From Mediterraneibacter faecis JCM 15917 (GTDB lineage Bacteria > Bacillota > Clostridia > Lachnospirales > Lachnospiraceae), in assembly GCA_001312505.1 (NCBI GenBank), contig BBDW01000006.1:62001-126000 (forward strand): a DNA stretch of 64,000 nt, read 5' to 3'. How positions within the stretch are numbered: position 1 is the first letter of the stretch; every line of letters starts with the position of its first letter. A program made the position numbers and the translations under genes. Positions 30,602-38,796 of this stretch are shown here, piece after piece. The notes under the pieces were generated by a model. The model was not told where the DNA came from. It saw nothing but the letters and a program-made list of their open reading frames with translations, and did no database searches.

Positions 30602-31601
30602 GTTTTTTTACATTCTTAGAAGAAAAAATAACAGAGATATTGTTTCAGCTTTTCTTTCTTGCCGTAGTAGCATTTCTCTTGATTTTCTACGGTGTAGATA
30701 CGCTGTTTGTTGTATCGTTGGTAATTCTGTTCATCAGCATACAAGGGCTTTTTCAATGGTGTTTGTATCGGAAGAAACGTAACGTTTCACAACATATTAT
30801 TGATTTAGTAGACGGACTGGAAGAAACCTATTATATTGCAGACGTTTTACCAAAGCCAAAAGAATTTCAAAATAAAGCCTATGCTACGCACTAAAAAAAG
30901 CCTGCAAATCTATGAATGATGAAATCGGCAAAATCACAGAGGAAAAGCAGGACTATCAAGAATATGTGGAAAGTTTCGTCCATGAAATTAAAATACCGAT
31001 AGGAGCATTGTCTTTGACGTTTGACAATACAAAAAATTACACATTAAAAAAAGAAACAGACAAAATATTTCAGTTAGTGGAACAAATGCTCTACTATGCA
31101 AGAAGCGAAAATACGGAAAAGGACTATTTTGTAAAACAGTTGCAGTTAGACGAAGTGATACATAATGTCATTCTGAAATTCCGTCATTCGCTTATGGAAA
31201 GAAAAACAATTATCAATATCCATGACATAGAAAATGTCATTTATACTGATGAAAAATGGCTGACATTCATTCTATCTCAAATCGTGCAAAATGCGATTAA
31301 GTATTTTGATAAGCAAGAAAATAAACTGACGATATACAGTCAAGACAATGGTACAAATATATTGTTTGTGATTGAAGATAATGGTTGTGGAATAAAAGCG
31401 TCTGATTTATCCCGTGTATTTGAAAAAGGTTTTACGGGTTCAAATAGAAACAAGGCAAATGCAACGGGTATGGGACTGTATCTATCGAAAAAATTATGCG
31501 ATAGGTTGGGCTTGAAATTGGATATTGCTTCTACGGAAAAAGAATATACAAGACTGACCATTACATTTCCAAAAGGAACAGTTCATAATTTTTCAGAGTA
31601 A
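30598..31601 (+). CDS. BceS-type intramembrane-sensing histidine kinase, frameshifted
   Basis: GTG 30598 overlaps the bceR stop (GTGA) with AGGAAAGGG upstream. Two close membrane helices and no real extracellular loop, the intramembrane-sensor layout; H-box SFVHEIKIPI, N-box QNAIKYF, G-box ATGMGLYL. The frame breaks near 30880-30890 (one base lost before YALKKACKSMNDEIG). About 335 residues. Such kinases respond to flux through the partner BceAB transporter. Confidence 0.88.
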
Positions 31602-31738
31602 TTTGAAAACCATGCCAACATTGATACGGTGCTTTAAGGGGGGGGCTTGCATTATGGAAAACTTTAAGTACAATTATTTGCAATCAAATTCCACCTAATA
31701 GCACACTATTAAAAATTGAATATGTTTTAGCTTTAAAG

Positions 31739-31774
31739 GCTCGTACAGACTATATGTTTTGTGCGGGCTTTTTT
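31739..31774 (+). terminator. Terminator after the Bce module
   Basis: GCTCGTACA (31739-31747) pairs with TGTGCGGGC (31760-31768), including wobbles, then T6. In Tn916 a comparable terminator separates cargo from orf7. Confidence 0.65.
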
Positions 31775-31896
31775 CATACCCGAAAAAATTTAAAAATTTT
31801 TCAAAAGAGGTCATTAAATCACACCTTTCATTCCCTATATGGTGCGGAAAGAGGGATAAACACTTTTCAAATCATAGTGGAAAGGGGGTGAGATTG

Positions 31897-32316
31897 ATGA
31901 AACCGTCTGACTTCCAGAAAACAGTTCAATGTCGCTTTGAAAGTTGTTTGAAGAAAGTTGTCCGTCATGTTGTAAAGGACTACCAACAAGGATTGAAACG
32001 ACGAAAAGATAAAGAAATTCCATTCTGTGAACTTCCAGAAATTTTCGTTGAAAATTTTGCTGTGAGGGACGACTACGAAACAGATTATACAATCTTTTCA
32101 GTATGTGGCATTGATATTCGTGTCCTTGATGATGAGCTGGCAGAAGCCTTGAAAAAACTTCCAGAAAGAAAGAGAAATACTCTGTTAATGTATTACTTCT
32201 TGGAAATGACAGAAAGTGAAATTGCCAACTTACAAAAGATTACGCAAAGCGGTGTATTTAGAAACCGACATCATGCTTTGGAAACTATGAAAAAAATACT
32301 AAAGGAGAAGCAGTAA
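31897..32316 (+). CDS. Sigma-factor-like regulator (Tn916 orf7)
   Basis: 139 aa. Start ATG 31897 after AAAGGGGGTGAG. The C-terminal part (LPERKRNTLLMYYFLEMTESEIANL) is a sigma-70 region 4-like helix-turn-helix. In Tn916, orf7 and orf8 drive transcription through xis/int and into the transfer genes of the circular form. Intact. Confidence 0.85.
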   Translation: MKPSDFQKTVQCRFESCLKKVVRHVVKDYQQGLKRRKDKEIPFCELPEIFVENFAVRDDYETDYTIFSVCGIDIRVLDDELAEALKKLPERKRNTLLMYYFLEMTESEIANLQKITQSGVFRNRHHALETMKKILKEKQ

Positions 32317-32317
32317 A

Positions 32318-32566
32318 ATGAAGCAAACATTTAAGAAGCCGTCCTACTATTTGCTTTCGCAAGCAATGGACGGGGACGAAAAAGCGATTGAAAAAATACT
32401 GGCATTTTATGACCCGTACATATCAAAGTGCTGTTTGCGCCCACTTTATGATGAATACGGCAATGTCTATATTGTTGTAGATATGGAGTTAAAGGGACTT
32501 ATCCGAGAAGCACTTATCAAAATGATTTTAGGGTTTGATATTGCCTTAGAAATCGAAGAAGAATAA
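32318..32566 (+). CDS. Helix-turn-helix regulator (Tn916 orf8)
   Basis: 82 aa, ATG 32318 two bases after the orf7 stop. Contains YYLLSQAMDGDEKAIEKILAF, the start of the orf8 family; works with orf7 in activating transfer genes. Intact. Confidence 0.82.
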   Translation: MKQTFKKPSYYLLSQAMDGDEKAIEKILAFYDPYISKCCLRPLYDEYGNVYIVVDMELKGLIREALIKMILGFDIALEIEEE

Positions 32567-32945
32567 GCAGTTTTTAGCAGACCATGGTTTAATGTCCCCC
32601 CCCTCTTTCCTGCTCTGCCCTGCTTTTACATGAAAGCAACACGCTTTCGCCACAGCTCTTTGACAACTGAATAAAGCAGACAGATACGTTTGTGAGATAG
32701 CGAGCCACGGGGACTGTACGCCACGACCTTTCCAAAAGAAAGCGAGCGACCCACGCAGTGATCCGAGAGCGACTGTTGGAAAAGTCGTTTTGCCATGACC
32801 TATCCTCACAGAATAATGATACGTCCGCATGGTGCGGTTCTGCCCACAAGAATGGGAATAGTTGAGATACTAATGGAGCTTTCCAAAGCCGTCTGTCTGC
32901 TTATGTAACTTATAAATAGACACACAGTAAAGGGGGTGTTACATT
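32567..32945. other. Non-coding, possibly structured region between orf8 and xis
   Basis: 379 bases without a gene, locally GC-richer than neighbours. It holds a 12-bp inverted repeat CGACCTTTCCAA (32724-32735) / TTGGAAAAGTCG (32776-32787, one wobble) enclosing GCGAGCGAC and GAGCGAC motifs. TTGACA at 32659-32664 could be a -35. C8 at 32596-32603. Candidate structured RNA or control region for xis/int. Confidence 0.5.
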
Positions 32946-33011
32946 ATGTTAAATACTGATGTGTTAAATGATGTGATGTTCCAGCGAGGTAAGGTGTTGG
33001 AATATGAATAA
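32946..33011 (+). CDS. Putative 21-aa leader peptide overlapping xis
   Basis: ATG 32946 preceded by AAAGGGGGTG (32930-32939). Encodes MLNTDVLNDVMFQRGKVLEY plus one Glu and stops 5 bases into xis, suggesting translational coupling. Family unknown; could be non-functional. Confidence 0.4.
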   Translation: MLNTDVLNDVMFQRGKVLEYE

Positions 33012-33198
33012 AACGAAGATAAGAGCAACGGAACAGCCGATTGCTGTTGATATAGAGGGACTGTCTGCTATGTTATCTTGTGGTCGTGCTACTGCAAGAA
33101 AGATTGGCGAGCAGGCAGGAGCAAAAATTGTGATAGGTCGCAGGGTTCTTTATTCCATAGAAAAAGTCAAGAAATACTTGTTATATTTGGAAGAATAG
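33004..33198 (+). CDS. xis: Excisionase (Xis)
   Basis: 64 aa, basic, with a MerR-like winged helix (IEGLSAMLSCGRATARKIGEQ) as in Tn916 Xis. Directs the integrase toward excision by bending DNA at the element ends. Lies just before int, as in Tn916. Intact. Confidence 0.88.
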   Translation: MNKTKIRATEQPIAVDIEGLSAMLSCGRATARKIGEQAGAKIVIGRRVLYSIEKVKKYLLYLEE

Positions 33199-33302
33199 AG
33201 CGATTTTCTATTTATGTTCTCTGGCGTGTGTAGTATAATAAGAAAGGACAAAGCACGCTGTGAGAACAAGAAAAGAGGCTTTTTCAGAAAGGAATGGTTC
33301 TC

Positions 33303-34524
33303 ATGGCAATTAGTAGAAAAGACCCAAAAGGAAGAAAATTAAGAGAGGGCGAAAACTGGCGTAATGATGGAAGATACAGTTATCGTTATACAGATGTAAG
33401 AACAGGCAAGAGATTGACAGTCTATGCACAAGATTTACCAGAGCTTCGAGAAAAAGAGAAGCAGATTGCAAAAGATATGGAAGATAACATATTGACAGAC
33501 GGAGCAATCAAAAAATGACGCTCAACACGTTATTTGAGCGTTATATGGAAACTCGTGAGCTGGCTGATACTACAAGAGTTAGTTATGTTCGTGCTTGGGA
33601 AAACAGAGTAAAAGACGAGATTGGAAATATTAAAGTTGTTCAGCTTTTACCCTCACATATTAAAGCGTATTATGCGAAACTTTCCAAAGCTGGATATGCT
33701 TATTCTACAATCAAGTATATTCACAACCTGCTTTATCCTGCATTAGAAATGGCTGTTGATGATGATATTATCCGAAAGAACCCTGCAAAAAGTTCCATTA
33801 GTGATTATGGAAAAACAGCAGAGGAAAAAGAAGCCTTAACAGTTTCTCAACAAGAAAAGTTTATGGAGTTTGTAAAACAGAGCAATGTCTATAACACATA
33901 TTATCCTATGTTTACCATAATGATTGGTACGGGGTTAAGGTGTGGGGGGGAGCTTATTGGTCTTACATGGAAAGATATAAACATCAAGGCAAAAACGGTT
34001 AATGTAGACCACCAGCTCATTTATAAGAATTTAGGCGACGGTTGCAAGTTCCATATCTCTACACCAAAAACGGAGTCGGGTATTCGTATTATACCTATGA
34101 CACAAGAAGTTGCAAAAGCTTTGAGGAACAAAGGAAAATCAATTTTATGCTTGCAAAGGATAAGAGCATTGAGGTGGACGGGTATTCGGGGTTTGTCTTT
34201 ACAGCAAAATCGGGCAGACCGCTTATGCCGAATGGCGTAAATAGTGTTTTATACAACATTGTAGACGCATATAACAAAACCGAAGTAGAGAGAGCAAAAA
34301 AAGAGCATAGGAAAGCAGAGCTGTTACCAAAGTTTTCAGCTCATGTAATGCGTCACACAGCTTGTACCAGAATGGCAGAGTGCCGTATGGATGTAAAAGT
34401 TCTTCAATATATTATGGGACACGCTCATATAGATGTAACAATGGAAGTGTATAACCATATTGGAGAGCTGACAAGGATTGAAAATGAGATTGCAAGACTA
34501 GATAGTATGGTGTTAAATGCTTGA
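33303..34524 (+). CDS. int: Tyrosine recombinase integrase of Tn916 family, frameshifted twice
   Basis: About 405 residues from ATG 33303 after AAAGG. N-terminal arm-binding domain (RRKDPKGR type), core-binding SAM-like domain, catalytic domain with Arg in TGLRCGELIG, His/Arg in HVMRHTACTRM, His in GHAHID and nucleophile Tyr in MEVYNHIGE. Frameshifts at A6 33510-33515 (seven As needed) and AA 34127-34128 (AAA needed). G7 33944-33950 adds a Gly next to the catalytic Arg. Catalyses integration and excision at the 39-bp core repeats. Confidence 0.9.
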
Positions 34525-34541
34525 CACCACAAAAAGAGAAA

Positions 34542-34563
34542 TTGGTGTCAAATTGGTGTCAAA
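34542..34563 (+). repeat. Integrase arm-type repeats, right end
   Basis: Two adjacent copies of TTGGTGTCAAA (34542-34552, 34553-34563), same orientation as at the left end. Confidence 0.75.
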
Positions 34564-34623
34564 ACAGAAAAAATCACAATTTCAAAAGAAATAAGATACT
34601 GCAAACCATTGATTTTAAAGGGT

Positions 34624-34662
34624 TTGCAAAAAAAATCTCAAAAAATTAGCACTCACCTCTTG
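34624..34662 (+). repeat. attR, 39-bp direct repeat
   Basis: Identical to 8377-34662's left copy at 8377-8415. Its last three bases supply part of the TTGACA -35 box of the downstream heat-shock promoter. Confidence 0.93.
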
Positions 34663-34672
34663 ACATGGCTAA
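34646..34672. promoter_or_regulatory. CIRCE-like operator (HrcA site) spanning the attR edge
   Basis: TTAGCACTC-N9-CATGGCTAA. The left half is a perfect CIRCE half; the right half matches GAGTGCTAA at 6 of 9 positions including GCTAA. CIRCE is the HrcA repressor target of heat-shock genes. The left half is inside the att core and the right half in the chromosome. Confidence 0.65.
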
Positions 34673-34691
34673 AAACTGCGTGCTATATAAT
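34660..34691 (+). promoter_or_regulatory. Promoter of hsp20
   Basis: TTGACA 34660-34665 and TATATA 34684-34689 (18 bp; TATAAT begins at 34686). The -35 lies within the CIRCE-like spacer, so HrcA-type repression is plausible. The promoter remains intact after ICE integration. Confidence 0.65.
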
Positions 34692-34846
34692 AAGTAGAAC
34701 AAAGGAAGACAGAGAAAAAGAAAAGAAATGAACTTCTGAAATCCTCCGAATGTTCTGACAACAACTGCGAAAGCAGCTTATATAAATTGTGAGATCTTCT
34801 CACAAAAGGCAACAAAGTTAGTTAGCATTGAAAGGAGAAATGACTT

Positions 34847-35299
34847 ATGATGATGCCTAGTATTTTTGGAGAAAACTTATTTGATGATGATTGGATGAAC
34901 TTCCCATTTGAGCAGGACTTTTGGGGAAAGAAGAATCCGTTATACGGTAAACACGCTAAGAACATGATGAAGACAGATATCCGTGAGCATGACGCAGGAT
35001 ATGAAGTAGATATCGATCTTCCTGGATTCAAGAAAGATGAGATCAGCATTGAGCTTGAGAATGGTTATTTGACCGTATCAGCTGCTAAGGGTCTTGATAA
35101 GGATGAGGAAGACAAGAAAGGTAAATACATCCGTAAGGAACGTTATGCCGGAGCAATGCAGAGAAGCTTCTATGTAGGTGAGAACCTTACACAGGAAGAT
35201 ATCAAAGCAAAATACGAGAATGGTATTCTGAAACTGTCAGTGCCGAAGAAAGAGGCAAAACCAGTTGAGACAAAGAAAACAATCGCAATTGAAGGATGA
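34847..35299 (+). CDS. Small heat-shock protein, Hsp20/alpha-crystallin family
   Basis: 150 aa. Alpha-crystallin domain with YEVDIDLPGFKKDEISIELENG and the C-terminal ENGILKLSVPK, the diagnostic A-x-x-x-n-GvL-like motif. ATP-independent holdase chaperone. AAAGGAG precedes ATG 34847. Long 5' leader (about 150 nt) after the promoter. Control by the CIRCE-like site is inferred. Confidence 0.92.
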   Translation: MMMPSIFGENLFDDDWMNFPFEQDFWGKKNPLYGKHAKNMMKTDIREHDAGYEVDIDLPGFKKDEISIELENGYLTVSAAKGLDKDEEDKKGKYIRKERYAGAMQRSFYVGENLTQEDIKAKYENGILKLSVPKKEAKPVETKKTIAIEG

Positions 35300-35333
35300 T
35301 TTGAACACTGATGTGAGTCAGGTGTCAAATGTC

Positions 35334-35365
35334 GAAGGGGCTTATGTAAGCCCCCCCTTCTTTTT
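35334..35365 (+). terminator. Terminator of hsp20 with an unequal stem
   Basis: GAAGGGGCTTA (35334-35344) and TAAGC-C6-CTTC (35347-35360), then T5. The left arm has four Gs, the right arm seven Cs; with four Cs the stem would be perfect. Confidence 0.8.
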
Positions 35366-35404
35366 GTATATAAATAAGATAAATATGAATCATAAACGCA
35401 CAAA

Positions 35405-35437
35405 AATCAGCCGTAAATATTTACGACTGATTTTTTG
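35405..35437. terminator. Second hairpin, possible bidirectional terminator
   Basis: AATCAG-C-CGTAAATATTTACG-A-CTGATT nearly perfect palindrome flanked by A5 and T6. Can serve hsp20 and the convergent symporter gene. Confidence 0.65.
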
Positions 35438-35454
35438 ACTTTATAATACATTTG

Positions 35455-35551
35455 TAATTTACGCGAGCAACGAGCCAAAGTCCGTGCTTGCACGAGACCT
35501 TGGCGACTGCCGCGATAACTTGAGAAACTCGCGGAGCGTGTTTCTCATAGT
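35455..35551. repeat. GC-rich hairpin cluster beside putP-like gene
   Basis: Contains GCCAA...TTGGC enclosing GTGC-TT-GCAC, and GAGAAAC...GTTTCTC. Similar in style, though not in exact sequence, to 51421-51510. Confidence 0.4.
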
Positions 35552-37078
35552 TTATTCAGTTTCCGCTTTGATTCCCTGATCGAAGATTTCAACAGCTTTT
35601 TTATTTGGTTCAGCAGTAAGCTTTGCTACAATAACAGCAATCAGAAGACTTGCAAAGAATCCAGGGACAATCTCGAAGATACCTGTGGCATCTGTCATTC
35701 CTGTGAGCAGCCATCCGAGATCTACAACGAATCCGGAGATTACACCTGCTACAGCACCCTGGTAATTAAAGCGTTTCCAGAACAGTGACAGTAGAATCGC
35801 AGGTCCGAAAGAAGCACCGAAAGCGCCCCATGCATTTTCAACCATATCCATGATAGCCTGAGCACCGCTTCCCTTGGAGTTTGCGATACCAAAAGCAATC
35901 AGGGAGAGGATCAGTACGAGGATACGTCCAACCATCAGAGTCTCTTTTTCAGAAGCATTTTTTCTGAAGAAAGGCTTGTACAGATCTGCTGTGAAGGAGC
36001 TGGATGCTACCAACAGCTGGGAATCAGCAGTGGAGATCGAAGCGGCGATGATCGCTGCAAGCAGAAGTCCACAGATGCCTGCCGGGAAGAATCTTCGCGC
36101 CATAGCAATGAATACAAGTTTCTGATTTCCCTGAGTGAGCAGTTCAGCGCCCATAACCATTCTGCCTAAGTAAGCAATCAGGACAGCAGAGAACAGTGAG
36201 ATGATTACCCATACAATTGCTACGATAGAAGATTTCTTGATCATGGATGGTTTCTCGATAGACATAAAACGCACCAGGATATGTGGCATACCGAAGTATC
36301 CTAATCCCCCCCAGCCAAGTCCGCTGACGATATCCTGCCAGCTGGCATCAAAGATACCGCCTCCGAAAGCACACTGTGTTACAGCGCCTGTAGCAGCATC
36401 AGTATACTCATATACTGTAGTAAGAGCAGTAGGATCCAACAGATCACTGTGACCGATGCAGACTACGAGAGGTACAAGCATCAGTGCAAGCATCATCAGT
36501 AATCCCTGGAAAAAGTCTGTCCAGCAAACTGCAGCAAAGCCACCAAAGAATGTGTAGGCAACAATGATCAGCAAGAATGCGAACATAGCAATCTTAGGAG
36601 AAACTGTCGGGAACAGTGTTGTGAATACAGAAGTACCGGCTACCAGTGCAGATGCTACATAAATTGTATAAGCAAATAGGAAGATCAGTGCACATGTCAA
36701 CTGCAGTGATCTGGAGTCTGTTGCAAAACGATTTGTCAGATACTGTGGTAATGTGATTGCATCATCTGCAGCTTTAGAGAATGTACGCAGACGTTTTGCG
36801 CACAGAATCCAGTTAGCAGCTGTTCCTAATGCAAGACCGATACCGATCCACATCTGTCCGAAACCGAAAGCTAAGATCGATCCCGGAAGTCCCATCAGCA
36901 GCCACGCAGACATATCGGACGCCTGTGCGGACAGTGCTGTTACCCAAGGCCCCCCCATAGATCTTCCACCAAGGAAGAAGTCCTCGGAGTTCTTATTGGT
37001 ACCGTTAAAGTAAAATACTAATGCTACGCCAAGCAAAATGACGAAATACGCAATAAAAGTAATGATTTCCCAATTCAT
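35552..37078 (-). CDS. putP: Sodium:solute symporter, PutP-like (Na+/proline)
   Basis: 508 aa, 12-13 membrane helices. SSS family signature region: [34 protein letters not shown], typical of PutP, and [20 protein letters not shown]. Takes up proline with Na+. Start at 37078-37076 after AAGGAAAGG on the minus strand. C7 runs 36306-36312 and 36950-36956 each add a Gly (RSMGPW to RSMGGPW). Stands alone; convergent with hsp20. Confidence 0.88.
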   Translation of the reverse strand: [508 protein letters not shown]

Positions 37079-37279
37079 ATTCTTTTATCCTTTCCTTATG
37101 TTATTTTATATGATGATATCGGGCAGGATTGTAAGAAGGCATAGCATTTGTACAATCCATAGGTATCAAAATCATAATTGAAGGCATTTTTAACCCACAA
37201 TAACATTTAATTTACCGCAATTAGGCAGATATTGTCAATAGTTTGGGGGGGAAACTACTATTGTTTCAGGTGTTTCTTA
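37079..37279. other. putP upstream region
   Basis: No gene. Contains G7 37245-37251. Presumably holds the symporter promoter; no convincing boxes identified. Confidence 0.4.
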
Positions 37280-37337
37280 GTTACTGTTCACTCCCGTGTC
37301 AATCACTCCGCTGATTGACACGGGAGTGAACAGTAAC
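37280..37337. repeat. Perfect 26-bp stem hairpin, intergenic repeat copy 1
   Basis: Left arm 37280-37305 (GTTACTGTTCACTCCCGTGT, then CAATCA) pairs exactly with 37312-37337; loop CTCCGC. The segment CCGTGTCAATCA / TGATTGACACGGGAGTGAAC recurs at 39554-39597 and, degenerate, at 56323-56365. Confidence 0.8.
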
Positions 37338-37549
37338 GTTTCTTATAGTTCTGCGGTTAGTGGAAACGGACAGAGATTTTTTGATAAATTATGAAATATT
37401 GATGGAATCTCACTTTGTATTGTGAGATAATAAAAAAGTAAGAGTTGTATTGCTGCTCGTAAGTCACTACGAACAGTAATATATCCGTATCTGTTCAGTA
37501 TCTTCACAGATACCAGTATTCTAAAAAGTAGAAAACGAGGTAGAACAAC

Positions 37550-38676
37550 ATGAAACTGATCAAAGAGAAGAAGATTTATACTGGGGACGGTGTGATCGAA
37601 AATGGCTATATCCGCTTCGATGAGAAGATTGAAGAAGTCGGAGATATGACAGGATTTGAGCCGAAAGAAGATGATCTTGAGGTGAACTGTGCCGGGACGA
37701 TGGTGGTTCCGGGATTTATCGATATTCATAGCCATGGTGGTTATGGAAAAGATAATATGGATGCTACACCGGATGAGATTGATGAGATGGTTAAGCAGAT
37801 GACAAAGCAGGAGGGAATCACAACTTACTTCTGTACAACTATGACTCAGACCTATGAGAACATCGAGAAAGCAATGCAGAATATTCATGATGCGGCACAG
37901 AAGAACCCGGTGATCAAAGGAATCCACGTAGAGGGACCATTTATCTCAACTGTGTTTAAGGGAGCACAAGATCCTTCTTATATTAAGAAACCGGATGAAA
38001 ACACACTGGAAAAATGGAATGAGATCAGTGGTGGACTGATCCGTATTGTTACCTATGCACCAGAAGAGGCTGATCCGTCATTTGAGACATGGTGCAGGGA
38101 AAATGGAGTTGTCTTAAGCGCAGGACATTCGAATGCATTATACGGGGGAATTGAATGCAAGCGGAGCAACACATGTGACTCATCTTTACAATGCACAGCG
38201 AGGACTGAATCACAGAGAGCCGGGGGTGACAGGATATGGTATGCTGGCAGAAGGGTACATGCAGAGCTAATCTGTGACGGAAAGCATATTGTACCGGATA
38301 TGGTGAAACTCGCATGCAAAGTAAGAGGGTATGATGGAATCGAGCTGATCACAGATTCCATGCGTGCGAAAGGAATGCCGGAAGGAAAGAGCGAACTGGG
38401 CGGACAGGTCGTAATCGTAAAAGATGGTATGGCAAAACTGGAAGACGGAACAATCGCAGGAAGTATCCTTACATACATTCAGGCATTTAAAAATGTTATG
38501 GAATTTACAGGTGCTACAGTTGAAGATGCAGTAAAGATGACCTCTGGAAATCAGGCGAAAGAGTTCGGACTTGATTCTAAGGGGGGGCTATTGCAGCAGG
38601 AAAAGATGCAGACATGGTTGTATTAAATGAGGACTTTGATTTAGTACAGACAATCAGCTATGGTAAACTCGCATAA
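37550..38676 (+). CDS. nagA: N-acetylglucosamine-6-phosphate deacetylase, frameshifted
   Basis: About 375 residues. Metal-binding HxH in IDIHSHGG, HVEGPF, SAGHSNA, then ELICDGKHI and ITDSMRAKGMPEG are NagA hallmarks. Frame goes +1 at G5 38144-38148 and returns at G3 38253-38255 (both expected to be G4), leaving about 36 scrambled residues; G7 38581-38587 then shifts the last part, whose expected form KGAIAAGKDADMVVLNEDF ends at 38676. Converts GlcNAc-6-P to GlcN-6-P, feeding NagB just downstream. Confidence 0.9.
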
Positions 38677-38796
38677 GGAATAAGAAGTTATAAAATATAT
38701 CTACAGAAGCAGGAAGCAAATAGATTTGATCTATGAAAATATGGGGTGGCTTCCAAAGCACTCGATATAAATATAATGAAATGAGAGGGTATTAAA

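Larger units (their letters stand above)
8377..34662. mobile_element. Complete Tn916-family integrative and conjugative element (~26.2 kb)
   Basis: Bounded by identical 39-bp direct repeats. It contains a tyrosine integrase and excisionase at the right end and a syntenic Tn916 conjugation module: orf23/22 (DUF961), orf21 coupling ATPase, oriT region, orf20 relaxase, orf19-like TcpD, ArdA, TcpE, VirB4-like ATPase, orf15, orf14 cell-wall hydrolase, TcpC, orf7 and orf8. Instead of tet(M) it carries a BceAB-BceRS module and small membrane/XRE genes; a thioester adhesin lies at the left end. I see no orf9-like repressor. Apart from probable sequencing frameshifts it looks fully equipped for transfer. 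Confidence 0.93.

Noticed and set aside
25722-31601. tet(M) or another classical antibiotic-resistance gene in the cargo slot
   Set aside because: No ribosomal protection protein, MLS methylase or modifying enzyme is seen; only the Bce-type module and small proteins.
8377-34662. Prophage
   Set aside because: No capsid, terminase, tail or lysis genes; the gene order is that of a Tn916-type ICE.
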